From NCBI GenBank assembly GCA_963576565.1, contig OY755047.1:23319171-23383170 (forward strand): 64,000 nucleotides of DNA, written 5' to 3'. Below are positions 45,212-56,354 of this stretch, in pieces. The position numbers and the translations under genes are program-made. The notes beneath the pieces are model-generated. The model was not told the DNA's origin and searched no databases. It worked only from the letters and a program-made list of their open reading frames with translations. Source of the DNA: Aspidapion aeneum (taxonomy: Eukaryota > Arthropoda > Insecta > Coleoptera > Brentidae). Numbering within the stretch: position 1 is the stretch's first letter; each line of letters starts with the position of its first letter.

Positions 45212-45383
45212 AAACTAGATTCATAGTTCTGTAAAGTAAGCAGTCAGACATAAGAAACTATCCCACAAACATCCTGTTGTTCAAACTTGACAGTAATAAC
45301 TTAGCAGTAAGAAAGGAACCATTTTTATTTCTTACTGCTCACTTCATACTGCTTACTTCACGGTACTATGAATCGAACTTTAG
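45212..45383. mobile_element. MITE with about 45-bp inverted repeats
   Basis: Left AAACTAGATTCATAGTTCTG then TAAAGTAAGCAGTCAGACAT; the right, reverse-complemented, reads AAAGTTCGATTCATAGTACC then GTGAAGTAAGCAGTATGAAG. The centre also pairs (CAGTAAGAAA and TTTCTTACTG). It follows the LINE tail directly. Confidence 0.7.
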
Positions 45384-45705
45384 GGTTGTTCTCACAAATT
45401 GTTTAAAAGTAATTTCTCTTCTGTTTATTCTAGGTTTTGTTACATATTTTTTAACATGAATAATAGCCACTGATATTGATTTCCAAATGTTTTGTTTGTT
45501 TTAAAAATTAAATGTAACACGCCTAAACACAGTTTATTAGTTTTTACAAAAAAAAATACAAAATCGCCAAACTACAATCAAAACAAATAGCAGATGTTTA
45601 TATCTCCCATGTAAATATCGGCCTCCCAGCCGGCCAATTTGCGATGTTGCCTTTTCTGGTTCGTGGCTCGTTAGTTTACGAAGGCTGCGGAACGAGGCAT
45701 TTGTT

Positions 45706-46492
45706 CAGCCTTGCAGCAAGGCATGCAAATTCTGTCTTAAAGTTGCAGTATTGTCAATCTTATGGGTGTATACTCAGACGTAGCTGTCAAGTGAGCTTCT
45801 GACTTTTCTTGTTTTGAATACGACAACGCTGTAAGTGTCTAGCGTTTTGTAAGACTAAATTCGGGAAATTATTATGTTGGGAACGGTGGGAATAATAATT
45901 TTTTATTTGTTTATACTAATATTTTGTAAGAGATAAGAATAGCACCAAAGTAACCCCTAGATCTGTTGTAAGAGACGACTAAAGGGGCCTCGACCCATGG
46001 GTAAATTGGTAGTCTGGTAACGGACGAGCATTGACCAGTATGTTAACAGAAAAAAATAAAAACTGGTAACCTTTGATATCACACCATCTATGGATGGAAG
46101 ATGGGTTAATCTTGTGATTCTCTGGCCTGGCCATTCAAGAAATCACCACATGGGACAGGGTATATGGAGTGCCTACTTGGAGCTAGCAGCTAGTGTGCGC
46201 ACATTGTGGCTCTCTGTACCCTGTTGATTATGTCAAAAGGTTAATGACCAAACAGTGGTCTAAGGCTACAACCATGGTATTATGTGCATGATGAGTAAGT
46301 TTTTGGCCTAAAATATAAGTCTACTGGGTGCTATATACTGGATAGTATTTAAATTATTATCTGAGCCAAACACAGTAGGTACGTGGTGCACAAAGGGCCC
46401 AGAAAGGCGGCCTAGGTGCCAGGTTAAATCCTTTAAGGGACCTAACCGCCACTACCGTACATATATACATTCATACTAATATTTTATTTTAC
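45706..46492. other. Unassigned intronic DNA
   Basis: Moderately GC-rich, with GTAAGAGACGACTAAAGGGG near 45969, but no frame with domain motifs. It may be untranslated sequence of an unidentified repeat. Confidence 0.3.
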
Positions 46493-46626
46493 CTGATAAA
46501 ACAATTGATATTCGGTATCAGCCAATCGGAGGGCGACTTCTTCGGGAAAATGGAGCAATTCTTGAAGCTCCTCCAGTTCGGCGCAGTGATCGGTCTGCGC
46601 TGTAAGAGGAACCCTCTTCTCCAGCT
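46493..46626 (-). CDS. PLCE1: Phospholipase C epsilon, first RasGEF-domain exon (most upstream exon seen)
   Basis: The frame reads LEKRVPLTAQTDHCAELEEL, then QELLHFPEEVALRLADTEYQ and LFYQ. HFPEEVA is a signature just before the RasGEF core of phospholipase C epsilon, and the Leu/Glu-rich helix preceding it matches the REM-like entry segment. The acceptor is ATTGTTTCAG|AG (an AG two bases on would also serve). The donor is CAG|GTAAAA, phase 0 into the exon ending at 31613. The exon is clearly GC-richer than its flanks. Further 5' exons would lie at higher coordinates; I recognise none up to 64000. The downstream partner is almost 15 kb away. Confidence 0.76.
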
Positions 46627-46756
46627 CTGAAACAATAAAAAAAATTGTATTTTCCTTTGTAAGTAATAAATATTTAATTAAAATTAAAAATTAAATTTTG
46701 TCAGGTAAACTGAACGGTCTATCTTTCCCTAATGCTTGGTTTACTGTGCGAGGAAC

Positions 46757-47527
46757 AAGAATTTTCAGCCTACGAGTCTGGAACAAGAAGAAACCAACCA
46801 AACCTTCGTCACATACACGGTGTTTCACGAACATCTTGGATATTTAGAGTGAGAATTTGGAGAAACGCTCGGACACGTCGATTTCGTTTGCGAGGCGAAC
46901 ACTTTTTGGATATCTTGAAATTATTGTAGCACGATTTCTCTTCGAGGGTTCTACTTTACTCCTATATTTTAAATGGGGATAGTGGGTCTAGTGATACCTT
47001 GTTTTTAAGGCCTTTTGAATGTCCTTACAACCGTGTAAATATCTGTCCATTAGTTTTTGAGATAATTGCCTTCAAACTTTCAAATTTAACATGGACTGAT
47101 AAAATAAAAATTTAATTAGAATTTAATTATTTTTCGGATTTAATTTTTATTTTATCATTCCATGTTAAATTTGAAAACTTGAAAGCAAATATCCCAAAAA
47201 CTAATCGACGGATTTTCGAAATTTTGACACAGTTGTAAAGATATTCAAGAGAGCTTCAAAACAACGTATCACTTTCCCTATTCATAATATAGGGGTAAAG
47301 TATACCCCTCGAAGAGGGTTCGTGCTACAAAAATTTCAAGATAGCCAAAATGTGTCCCTCTCGCAAACAAAATCGACGTGTCCGAGCATTTCTCCAAATT
47401 CGCACTCTAAATACCCAAAAAAGCCTCTGTTTGGATGTTCGTGAAACACCGTGTATGTGACGAAGTATCTTCCTTCTAAATGCAACCTTTTTGCTTTCTT
47501 CTTGTTCTAGAGTCGTAGGCTAGCTAG
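46757..47527. mobile_element. Full-length fold-back element of the ACACGGTGTTTCACGAACAT family, with a further outer palindrome
   Basis: 46818-47457 has matching ends ACACGGTGTTTCACGAACAT and its inverse, arms of roughly 300 bp (GAGAAACGCTCGGACACGTC, TGATACCTTGTTTT and inverses) and an AT-rich centre near 47110. Pairing continues outside these ends: CAGCCTACGAGTCTGGAACA then AGAAGAAA (46769-46796) and CTTCGTCACATACACGG on the left match the inverse of TTCTTCTTGTTCTAGAGTCG then TAGGCTA on the right (47497-47523). The whole 770 bp can fold, with a small mismatch in the outer stem. The frame at 46732-46929 is an artefact of the arm. Confidence 0.8.
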
Positions 47528-47850
47528 ATAGGCTTGACTAAAGTTTGATATATCCAGAACTTTAATGTTTCGTAGTAAATGTTTGGGATAACAAGCTTTT
47601 CCGATTCTAAAAAAATATTAATCAAATTCCACAAATTTGCTCGGCCCGGCCTTTGCCTGTTAGTTCGACAGGGAGTAGGATTAACAGCAACATGGACATG
47701 GAATATAAATTTAATTTACTCCTCGATTTATTGATTGAGGATAATGATAAAGAGTAAATAGAAATCATATTTGGATATTTGGATATTTGGAAACATAATC
47801 ATTAATAAATAAATTCTAAACAACTTATAGTCGGTATTTGCAACAAGGAT
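47528..47850. other. Unassigned intronic DNA
   Basis: AT-rich; no gene recognised. Ends with the left member of a 27-bp direct repeat (47823-47849). Confidence 0.35.
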
Positions 47851-49002
47851 CAGTGGCGACTGCTACAGGGAGGGCATTGGGGCAGTACCCTCCCAAAACT
47901 AGACAACAAACAGTATATTAATTGATTTATTAAAAAAAGTTAAATCCTCCTTTACGATATGTCTAGTTTTTCTTTTAGTCTGTGGTTAACAAAGGGCGTT
48001 TTATTAAATAAACTTTTTTAGCGTAAATATATACAAGCCGGCAGCACCGCGCGGGACAAGGTTTTAATTTTACCCGTTTTTCAGCGGTGTATGGATGGGT
48101 GTTCTAGCGCGAGTGGGGGGGCTCGCGGCGGAATGTTTGTTTTTGTTGACGTCGGCTATCTTCAACATGCGAAAACGTTCGTTGCTCTTCCTACGTGTTG
48201 CTGGTTCTATCCTTAGTGAAGACGTATGCGTTTGTTTCAATTTGGGGTAGGTTAGTAGTTAAAAGCCTTACCGGTCGCATGTCCATTGTTTGTTTCCAAA
48301 ATAGAAATAAATACCGTCGATTATATAACTATGCAAACTTAAATACGTCGACATATAAACTTCGATTACAAATAAATTCTTTGTGGCCACATAGACCGAA
48401 CCTAAAAATTAACCAAAATGTTAGGGCATGTAATGCAGAGGGGTGTTCCAAAAAAACTTATACTAGAAAGTTTAAGAAAAAATTATACGATTCTGAAAAC
48501 TGCACATGCGGTTGTAAAAAAGGGAATGCTTTTTTTTTTTGCTTTATTTGTCTTGTTATGAACAATCCACGAAGTGATCCAGCGTGGGTGACAAAGGGAA
48601 TGTGTGATATTAAGCATTTTAGTGAAAAGTAAGTGCTACTCATTAAAATAACCACAAAGAATTTTCTATGCTAGGCAAGACTGATATTAGGTGTCAATTG
48701 AATAGTGCCTATTGGGAAAACATTACCGAGCATAATGAAAATGTAAAAAAAATAGACATATACTTAGTAGATTAATAGAGAGACTGTTTAAAATTCCGTC
48801 GGATTTTTGAGGTTGCTCTACGGGACCATAAAAACGAAGGCGAATGGACTTTATCTATATACAAATAAAATAAATACTACACCAAGTAGCTGCATGTTTG
48901 GAAAATACTGAAATAAAATAGTTTCAGTAAGTTTTTTTATCTCATTTTTCATGTAATTTAAATTTCTGACCCCCCAATTTATAACGTCACCAGCCTCCAC
49001 TG
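47851..49002 (+). mobile_element. Non-autonomous hAT element with ZMYM1-like transposase N-terminus, copy 2
   Basis: Ends are CAGTGGCGACTGCTACAGGG and, reverse-complemented, CAGTGGAGGCTGGTGACGTT, the same as the element at 11458-12349 in opposite orientation. The flanks are not the usual 8-bp duplication but a 27-bp direct repeat with 25 matches (47823-47849 and 49003-49029, starting ACTTATAGT). The inside keeps a zinc-finger remnant but no catalytic hAT domain. Confidence 0.75.
48195..48632 (+). pseudogene. hAT transposase N-terminal fragment (TTF-type zinc finger)
   Basis: The C-terminal half of the frame reads CNAEGCSKKTYTRKFKKKLY, then FFCFICLVMNNPRSDPAWVT and KGMCDIKHFSEK. CFxCL...W-KGxxDIKHFSEK is the TTF zinc-finger signature of ZMYM1-like hAT transposases. 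The N-terminal half (48195-48400) has no recognised domain and may be leader sequence in a chance frame. The RNase-H-like core and dimerisation (C-terminal hAT) domain are absent. Function would be DNA binding only, if expressed; more likely a relic. Confidence 0.65.
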
Positions 49003-49254
49003 ACTTATAGTAGGTATTTTCAACAAGGAAACCTGGGTGGTTTACGGTATACACTTTTCACGGATAAATAAGTGGGAATAAAAAATATTACAATATTATT
49101 ATTATATCAAATTAGTTTACATGACTGTCCGCCGCGCTCTATGCGTTGGCTGCTTTTGTTGCCTTTTCGACAACTTAATAATGTAGATAGATTCAACAAC
49201 ATCAAAAATGGCGGCGAAGATAGCCGAAACGATATCAAAACAAGATAATAATTT

Positions 49255-49985
49255 TTATATACAGGCTTTCCAAGCAAAATGCTTGCGATTAATATATGCG
49301 GACAAGAGTGCCTAAATATAAGGCTCAATGGGAAGCATATCTTCATACTTTCGCACAGGCAAGCGGCCATAAAGGTTTTTAAGTGTGTGTCAAAACAAGT
49401 CTGGCAGTATAAACAAACCTTAAAACGACTAGCTCAAAACAACAAAATTACACTGATGTTGGTCCCAGGACATCAGGGCATTGAAATAAATGAGCCTCGC
49501 AAAGAAAGGGGCGACAACACCCTATTGCGGATCAGAGCCCTTCTGTGGACTAACGAAAAGCCACTACATAAAAGAAGTAACTGATTGGAAAATGAACCAG
49601 TTGGTGTCTTACTGGGGACAAACTCCTGGAAAAGGAAGGATAATAAAAACGGTTTATAACCATATCAGCAAAGAAGCCTAAACAGCTTCTTAAAATGAAC
49701 AGGAACGACTTAAGAATTGTAGTCCGACTGCTTACCGGACACTGCCTAGTGAAATATCATCTAAAGGCAATAGTTAAGGCCAACGATGACAACTGTAGAT
49801 TCTGCGGTAGCTCATCCGAGACAGCCGAACATCTGCTCTGCGATTGGCCTGCTTTACTTCGTAAAAGGCCAGTACCTCGAAGGAGGTATCCCTCAAGAAG
49901 TGAGCCACGAAACTCTCAAGAAAATAAACAGAGTAACACACAAAATATTTTAGAGGTTTGAAGCCGTTACGACTCTTTGTGTAAT
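49255..49985 (+). mobile_element. LINE 3' part with RNase H and zinc-knuckle region (family C)
   Basis: Readable pieces in order: RLNGKHIFILSHRQAAIKVF (49321), KRLAQNNKITLMLVPGHQGI (49425; RNase H with catalytic His), LAKKGATTPYCGSEPFCGLT (49492), WKMNQLVSYWGQTPGKGRII, then RIVVRLLTGHCLVKYHLKAI (49710) and NCRFCGSSSETAEHLLCDWP, the Cys-rich C-terminus. At least three frameshifts. The 3' end is a TGTAATCTACAATCTAATCT tract. The same family as 19790-21380, but without the extra sequence inside RNase H. Confidence 0.75.
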
Positions 49986-50363
49986 CTACAATCTAATCTA
50001 CAAACACAAAACTTTTAATCTCTAATGGCAACCAAGGCTTATGCCTGTCTCTTTTTGGAATCTCATATCTAGCTTTAAGAACCCTGTACATCAAAGGAGG
50101 CTATTTATCTATATTTTCGGCAGTCAATGTTTGAACCATGAAAAGCTTTACAAAGAGAAATATTAAAGTTACGATGATCGTCGAAATTCGCTAAAATTAC
50201 AAAAATGTCAAGCGAAAATAAATTGGTATGTACCTAATTTATTTTCGCATATCATAATTCGAAAACCTAATATTGATATGGTTAAAATATCTATTTGTAA
50301 TGACGTCATTCTGGTGGCCAAAAACTTATTGTCGTATCATATTATTTATTTTCCAGAATAAAA

Positions 50364-50880
50364 TAATAGACACTTAAAGTGAATACGTACTTTTTATCAC
50401 GTTATCGTTGTTATAACGAGGTAAATTCCGCAATTGGAATGGTGAGACGGGCAGACGATACGGTGCCTACGGGGCTAGCTGTAATACGTAAGAGCGACAA
50501 CGCGTAGCTTTACGACACAGCGTAGCGACGTAGTGAGCTGCCAAAACAAGATTCTGACCAATAAGATTACAGCGTTTTCCAGTTACACCAATCACAACGC
50601 GTTGCGAAGTGCGTATCATTAGACACTTAAGGTGGATACATATTTCGTTTGAAGTTATCTTTGTCGTGGCGAGATGAATATCGTAATTTGATTGGTCAGG
50701 CGGGCAGTCGATACTGTGCCTACGGTACGGTCCTGGCTGAAGTACACCGAAGCGCAGTGACGTAGTGAGTCGTCAAAACAAAATTCTGACCAATAAGATT
50801 ACAACATTTCCTAGCTACGCCAACGGCAACGCTCTGCGAAATCCTTTAACAACTTTAAATGTCTGTTAAGTGTCTAATAA
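50364..50880. mobile_element. Composite MITE: two head-to-tail units with a shared inverted end
   Basis: TAGACACTTAAAGTGAATAC at 50367 and TAGACACTTAAGGTGGATAC at 50620 begin two similar units of about 250 bp (shared GGTGCCTACG or GTGCCTACGG, GACGTAGTGAG, TTCTGACCAATAAGATTACA). The last end is inverted, TTAAGTGTCTAATAA (50866-50880). CCAATCA / GATTGGTC motifs occur in both units. No coding sequence. Confidence 0.75.
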
Positions 50881-51889
50881 TACAGACATTTATCTAACAA
50901 AAATGATTTTAAAAAAATGTTGACTAATACTTAGTTTTATGGTACGGACAATCCGACACACCTGCAAGACAAGCAAACGTCATGACAATATTGCTAATTT
51001 ACTACAAGGAACACCTGGATATTCTATTTTTGACTTAAAAAATGAGATAAAAAATAGCTGTCTAGCCACGAGTTTTTTTAAACTCCAGAATTCCTTAAAA
51101 AAATACAAAAGAATGATTCTTAACTTTTGGCTTAGCCAAAGTTCGAGAGGCCGCTGTACCAGATAAGTCTTTGAAATCTTTCGAAAAAGGTGTAGAAGGG
51201 AGACTTTTAAAACAACGTACGGAACCAAAAAGTTTACCAGAAACTACAATTTTATCGTTTTTGCTATTTTGCCTATTCATTTTTACACCCAGCACCCATC
51301 CCATTTCACTCCTGGGTCCCGAAAGACAGTTGGATGTAAGAATTGTTCATTATAACACTTATATACATTAGTTACCAAGAAAGTTTTTGTCAAAAGTAAA
51401 GGAGGTTTTAGTCTATCTCCCCCAGATTAGCTTAAGATAATACCCTAATTGTTACTTCAAAGTTTTGTTTAAATAATTTATAACTACTCGTAATTTCTCT
51501 CTAAAATGTGTTAACAAAAGTGAAAGAGGGTAAAAAATTGAGATGTTTTGCCTCATATAATTTATGAATAACCCCTTAAGCCACAAGGCAGAACGACCCT
51601 GTTGGAGAAAAAGAAAAATTCTCTTAAACGTACAGTTTTTTTAATTTATTTTTTACGTAGCTGCTTCTTAGCGTATTTTTTGTTCCAACTCTCAAAGCCG
51701 ATATCCAATAAAAGTTTTATCGTTTCAATGGGGAAGATTTCACAGCACTTTTTGTAAGGTATGGTCGATTTTCCTATAACCAAATATATTTTTAATAAAA
51801 TAAAGCATTTTAACTTAACGTCAAAGATTTACGGTTACGTAGTTTTGGCGAAAGCTTTTTAGCGGGCGAAGGATGGCTAATATCATCAT
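50881..51889. other. Unassigned DNA
   Basis: Overlapping open frames on both strands near 50939-51371 have no recognisable domain. No exon or repeat family identified. Confidence 0.35.
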
Positions 51890-52980
51890 GATGATGATTC
51901 AGAAGTGAGTAGGCGTTGCAGCCAGCCCTTTCACTGCGACGACCAGTGGGTCTATTGTGGCTCACTTTTGATTGGTTATGAACCACTGTATGCCCAATCC
52001 TCCAAAAAGGCCAGCTATCAATTTGGGTGAGACACTATTCAGATCTTCTGAGTCAATCTGAGGTTTACCGAAAACGTTCTGCCGTAAACATGCAATAGCC
52101 CGACATTCGCAAAGTACATGTCTAGCTGTTTCGTCATCCTCCATACAGTCTACATTCGGTCGCTTCTGTTAGTACCTCTCTGTGTATGTGTACTCTCAAT
52201 CGACAGTGACCCGTAAAAAGACCAGTCACTATACGTATCTCCTATCTTGTAAGTCCAAGGATGATCCTGGCTCTGTTTCTACAAGGTCCTTTAATGAACT
52301 CTAGAGTGAGCCAGTTTTGGTATATATATCCAGTATTGTTGGAAGCTATTCTATTGTTCGTATCGCTAATTTAGCAGTATTATATGATATCCCCAGGGCT
52401 GGTTCGGGGCCGAAAAATTCGGTAGATGCCTCGTCCTTCGCTGCTTGGTCTGCGGCCTCATTTCCCTCGTGTCCAAAATGCCCTGTTATCCATACTAATG
52501 ACACATTCTTAGCGCTACCAAACGCATTCAACGAATCCCTGCAGCTTCTCACGGTCCTCGATGAGACCGTATAGGAAAAACTTTTAAGGCTGCTTGACTG
52601 AAGATTTTTACTGTCCTGTTGGTCTATTTGTGGTCAGTAATCGGGCACACAGTTCAATGGCTATGAGTTCGGCCTGAAATATAGTAGCCGATTGGCCGGG
52701 ACTATGTTTAATCTCGCTTTTTCTTGGATACTAACAACTCCAGATCCAACGCCTGATGGCATTTTAAATCCGTCGGTATACCAGAAGCTATCGTTATTTG
52801 AAAAATTGGTCCTGTTTTTTAACCAGTCCTCCCTCTCCGGGAGCATAATGTTGTATAGCTTTCTGCTGTACACCGTGTGTGGCATGACATCGGATATCAT
52901 TCCTAAAGTTGTATCCATTTCTTGTTCCCTAATTAGGGCTGTTGATATCATCATATTCTGCTCTTAGGTACAGCTTCTTA
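51890..52980 (-). mobile_element. RNase-H-type LINE 3' part (family D), minus strand
   Basis: Minus-strand pieces in order: FWYTDGFKMPSGVGSGVVSI (about 52790; RNase H first-Asp motif YTDG), VSLVWITGHFGHEGNEAADQ then AAKDEASTEFFGPEPALGIS (52500-52390; RNase H His motif), a RIVTGLFTGHCRLRVHIHRE-like segment (about 52230) and DETARHVLCECRAIACLRQN (52130; Cys-rich end), then SPKLIAGLFGGLGIQW. The 3' end has an ATCATCATGATGATGATTCA tract on the plus strand at 51882-51902. Frameshifts separate the parts; inactive. Relatives at 31690 and 62240. Confidence 0.8.
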
Positions 52981-53114
52981 AAAAAATAATATCGAAAAAC
53001 AATCAAACCATACTCTTTTAAATTTCTTAGCCACGGCATCACAGCACGGTATAGTTCTTGTCATATGCAGTTACACTTATGTGACTTTGACATGAAATTA
53101 TTTCCTAACCAGAA

Positions 53115-53118
<4 letters not shown>

Positions 53119-53169
<51 letters not shown>
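53119..53169. repeat. (TA)n microsatellite
   Basis: About 50 bp of perfect TA dinucleotides. Confidence 0.95.
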
Positions 53170-53174
<5 letters not shown>

Positions 53175-53379
53175 AGTAAGTATGTCATGTTGGTATAAAA
53201 TTAAAGGTAAAACTGTCATTGTTTTTCGATAAAAAGATGCTAACTGTAGGTTGACAAAAAACGCGCAGATAAAAACAGCTCAAAGACATGCCATTTATTA
53301 GACTTTTTTTGTTGCGCTCAGTATGCATATGATAAATAAAGAGGTTGGAAAAGTCACAAAAGTGTAACTGCCAATGGCA

Positions 53380-54500
53380 AGGACTATTTTTCACCTGTAA
53401 GTGAACATCTGCAAAGCCACCGACAGTCGGTTCTATTAGTTCGCTTCACGGAAGCTTTTATGTAGAGCGTGGGAAAGTTCAGAAAGCGATGAACCGAGCT
53501 ACTTGGCGGTATAGTGCATTGTTCATTCAAATAGGTATTGATTAGTGTAATATCCTTAGTGGATATATCTAAGGTCACTATATCACGAATAGTCACCTTA
53601 GATCTATATGGGTTATTATGTTGTGGTACCTAAGGACACTCATCGTTTGCTTTACGATGAGTGACTTTAGTTGAACCGCCTGTAAAAGGCCATGGCAATA
53701 TAGCCTATAGTAGATTAGAATATAACGACTGGGGCGTCTATCCTCACGTGGCACATCTGGACTTGGGCGCATCATTTTTTATTTGTTAGAGATAGCCCGA
53801 GATGAACCGAGATGAACCGAGCCCCCAACAGAACACCTACTATTTTTGTTGGGCTTACCAAACACGCATAAGGCTACATAATCTACAACGTACCTTTGTT
53901 GATGATATTCGGTACATAATGAATCTACTGTAGCACTTACTTTTGGAATTTTTTGTAGGCCTGACTTTCTTCGACAGAGAGTGATTGAAATGCAATTTCT
54001 GTGCGAAATTGGTAGGTGAGTTTTTTTTGTAATTTCTAAGTTCGATAATATGGTGGGTATTAATAGGAGCTTAAGGACTATTTTTGGCCCAATACTGTAC
54101 TTTCGGGGACACCGCAAGTAATATCTTATAAGTCCCTTTTGAATCCATCAATGTTAACAAAAACTTTTTGGTTTTTTAACAGAGTTTGTCAGAGTTTTAA
54201 AGCACTGCCTCTAAATCTATATTTTTTATGTTTTGCAAAAAATTTTCCATTGCGTATTAGTATCAAACGCGTTTGTTAGATCCACAAATACACACAGAGG
54301 TGTCTTTTTTATCGAAAGATTTGTACAAACAAAACTGCCTACTCAAAATTAGATTTCTTTGATCCAAATAGTTTTTAAGCCTCCTTTCAAAAACACTCGT
54401 TATCGAGTATGATTAACATCTATGTATCATTGTAGTTCGTTAGGCATTCTTTAAGTGCCATATTAGTCAATTCTGGAGGCACATACTCTTCCGCAATCCT
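53380..54500 (-). mobile_element. Degraded LINE pol fragments, minus strand
   Basis: On the minus strand, ERRLKNYLDQRNLILSRQF (about 54400-54340) runs, after a frameshift, into PLCVFVDLTNAFDTNTQW (54301-54248), a reverse-transcriptase motif A with its Asp. Lower down, DIVTLDISTKDITLINTYLN (53587-53530) resembles an endonuclease segment, but the link to the first fragment is unclear. The remainder is too decayed to assign. Confidence 0.5.
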
Positions 54501-54539
54501 GGCATACCCAATTTGCTGCAATAGATTAACCTTCTGCAT

Positions 54540-54900
54540 CTCTAGGCTGCATCGCTTCTGCTCAAATCAATGTGATGTTTCATGGAGTAGGTGGTGCTAG
54601 ACAGCTCTATTATTGCCACAGTCTCAAAGTTGTTCATGTCTATCTGAGATTTTATCATTTTGCTCTTGAGAACATTCTTCAATATTTTCTGTTCTCCTCT
54701 CTGATTTCTTCTTCCCTCTATCAGTTGTCCACAGAATATCTGCTTTGGAAGACGTGTCGCAGGCATGCAAATTATGTGGCCTGTTCATCAAAGTCGATGC
54801 TTGTAGATAAGGGTTTCTATACTAGTTGTTCATGCCTTTTCCATTACGCTTATGTTTATAGGCCTGTCCTGCCATTTGATTCTCAAGATCCTTCTTAGGC
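54540..54900 (-). mobile_element. LINE C-terminal fragment, minus strand
   Basis: LRRILRIKWQDRPINISVME, SIETLIYKHRL--TGHIICM, PATRLPKQIFCGQLIEGRRN and QRGEQKILKNVLKS form the end of an RTE/endonuclease-reverse-transcriptase pol (the KWQD.. / HRLRWTGH-RMP / GRR--GGQ pattern). It lies upstream, on its own strand, of the motif A fragment at about 54275, so the two are separate insertions. The plus-strand open frame at 54572-54898 is its shadow. Confidence 0.68.
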
Positions 54901-56354
54901 AGCGTTGGTAATATTTTTCCAGGCATTTAATGTGCCTTAAGTAGTTCGTTCATGTAAGAGTTTGTATTACGACGGCATTATTGACGAGCAGTTTGGTTAA
55001 TGACTAATGATAGCTTAGTCTAAATTTAAGCCGACCGTGAGCATATTCTTAATTGTTTCCTGTCGGTTTTCAACAAAACCTTTTAACACCACCTAGTATA
55101 ACAAACATGTTCTGACACTTCTCCATTCGACTTCGCTTCTTCCCCCAATATGTTACAAAGTTTATTTAAAAAGTTTGATTTGAAAAGAAATTTATGTTTA
55201 AGTCTGTCCAGAGATATATCGTATATATAAAATAAATTGTGTGTGTCTTTTATTTTTAGATATCAAAAAAGTTTGGAGAAAAATGTCAAAAAATAAATAA
55301 AGAGTTTGTCACTTCAGAGAAAGGTGTAAATAATTTATATCCTTTTATTAATTTTAAACCTTGTGTAAGCTGGGGGGGTGGGAAGGCGAATAATATGCAC
55401 GTAAGCATAATTCTTATTAATTCTGGGACTATGTATGTTACATATCTGGCTATTAGAGAAACAATTACCTAGAATGTAAGCTTTAATGTGTACTAATAAT
55501 GTTAAATGTTATTTAAATCAAAATGACTTTGGATGAGACTAATAAAAGCAAGTTGTGTTGTTTGCGTATGATACGTTTTTAATCTAAAAAAACTACCCTT
55601 GATATTTATAATTGCTTATCAAACTATTTTTAGCTCATTGCTTGGTTAAAATTTTAGTTGGATCAAAGACCGACAGACAGACAAAAAGACTCAAAAACAA
55701 ACTTTGCAACGAAATCGCTGCTTTTAAAATAAACAATATCCACGTGTTTAACGTTATTTTCAAATTTTTGTTTAAAATAATGTATTTTTTAACTAGACTC
55801 AAAAGCTCGGAAGGTAAAAAAAAATAATTATGAAAAAAACTTTGCACCTATTGTGTGTATGATTACTCGATTTAACGCCATTTTAAATTAATTGAATTAA
55901 AACCAACCCTTCATGATTTTGCTATGAATATCTTTAACGGCTCTAGTCATTATGCATTTACAAAAATAAGAGATAACAACAAAGATAAAAACCTTGATTT
56001 AAATCAAACACCAATATTATATCAAAACTGCTTAAAAATTAAATTTGTCTCCCTGATTGAACTTGCAAATGTAACCCAACCAGAATTTATAGGCATTTTT
56101 GAATATGGTTGACACCAGCCTAAACGATCAGTGACCAAAATTAACAGTCAAATTATGCTGCAGAGGGGTGTATACTCATACTTCCAAAGCGTGTAAATAT
56201 TGCTAAAGTTTGTGGATCAACTTTTTCCCGATTTGTTAGTTCTTATAGTAGTGGCGTACTTAGAAGTCAGCTGGAGACAGACAGTGGAGCAGATGATATT
56301 ACATAAGGGTAAGCATTATGTTTTTCAATAAGTAGATACACTCATACGCACAAA
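54901..56354. other. Unassigned DNA
   Basis: No gene recognised. GACCGACAGACAGACAAAAA near 55668 is a short GACA microsatellite similar in style to the one at 63387. The frames at 55612-55847 overlap on both strands and are spurious. Confidence 0.35.

Larger units (their letters stand above)
43600..45705 (+). mobile_element. THAP-bearing DNA element with terminal inverted similarity, containing a nested LINE
   Basis: CGCAGCCTTCGTAAACTAAC then GAGCCACGAACCAGAA (43608-43644) recurs inverted at 45658-45693. Similarity is weaker outward (AATGC..CGAAC/CGTTC) and inward (CCTGGAGGCC / CTGGGAGGCC). Between the arms lie a THAP reading frame (43947-44325), an RTE-like LINE fragment (44330-45170) and a MITE (45212-45383). 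The arrangement suggests a decayed P-element-like transposon that was later split by a LINE. The exact termini are not determined. Confidence 0.55.

Noticed and set aside
49279..49961. Overlapping ORFs as separate genes
   Set aside because: They are frameshifted pieces of a single LINE RNase H and Cys-rich region.
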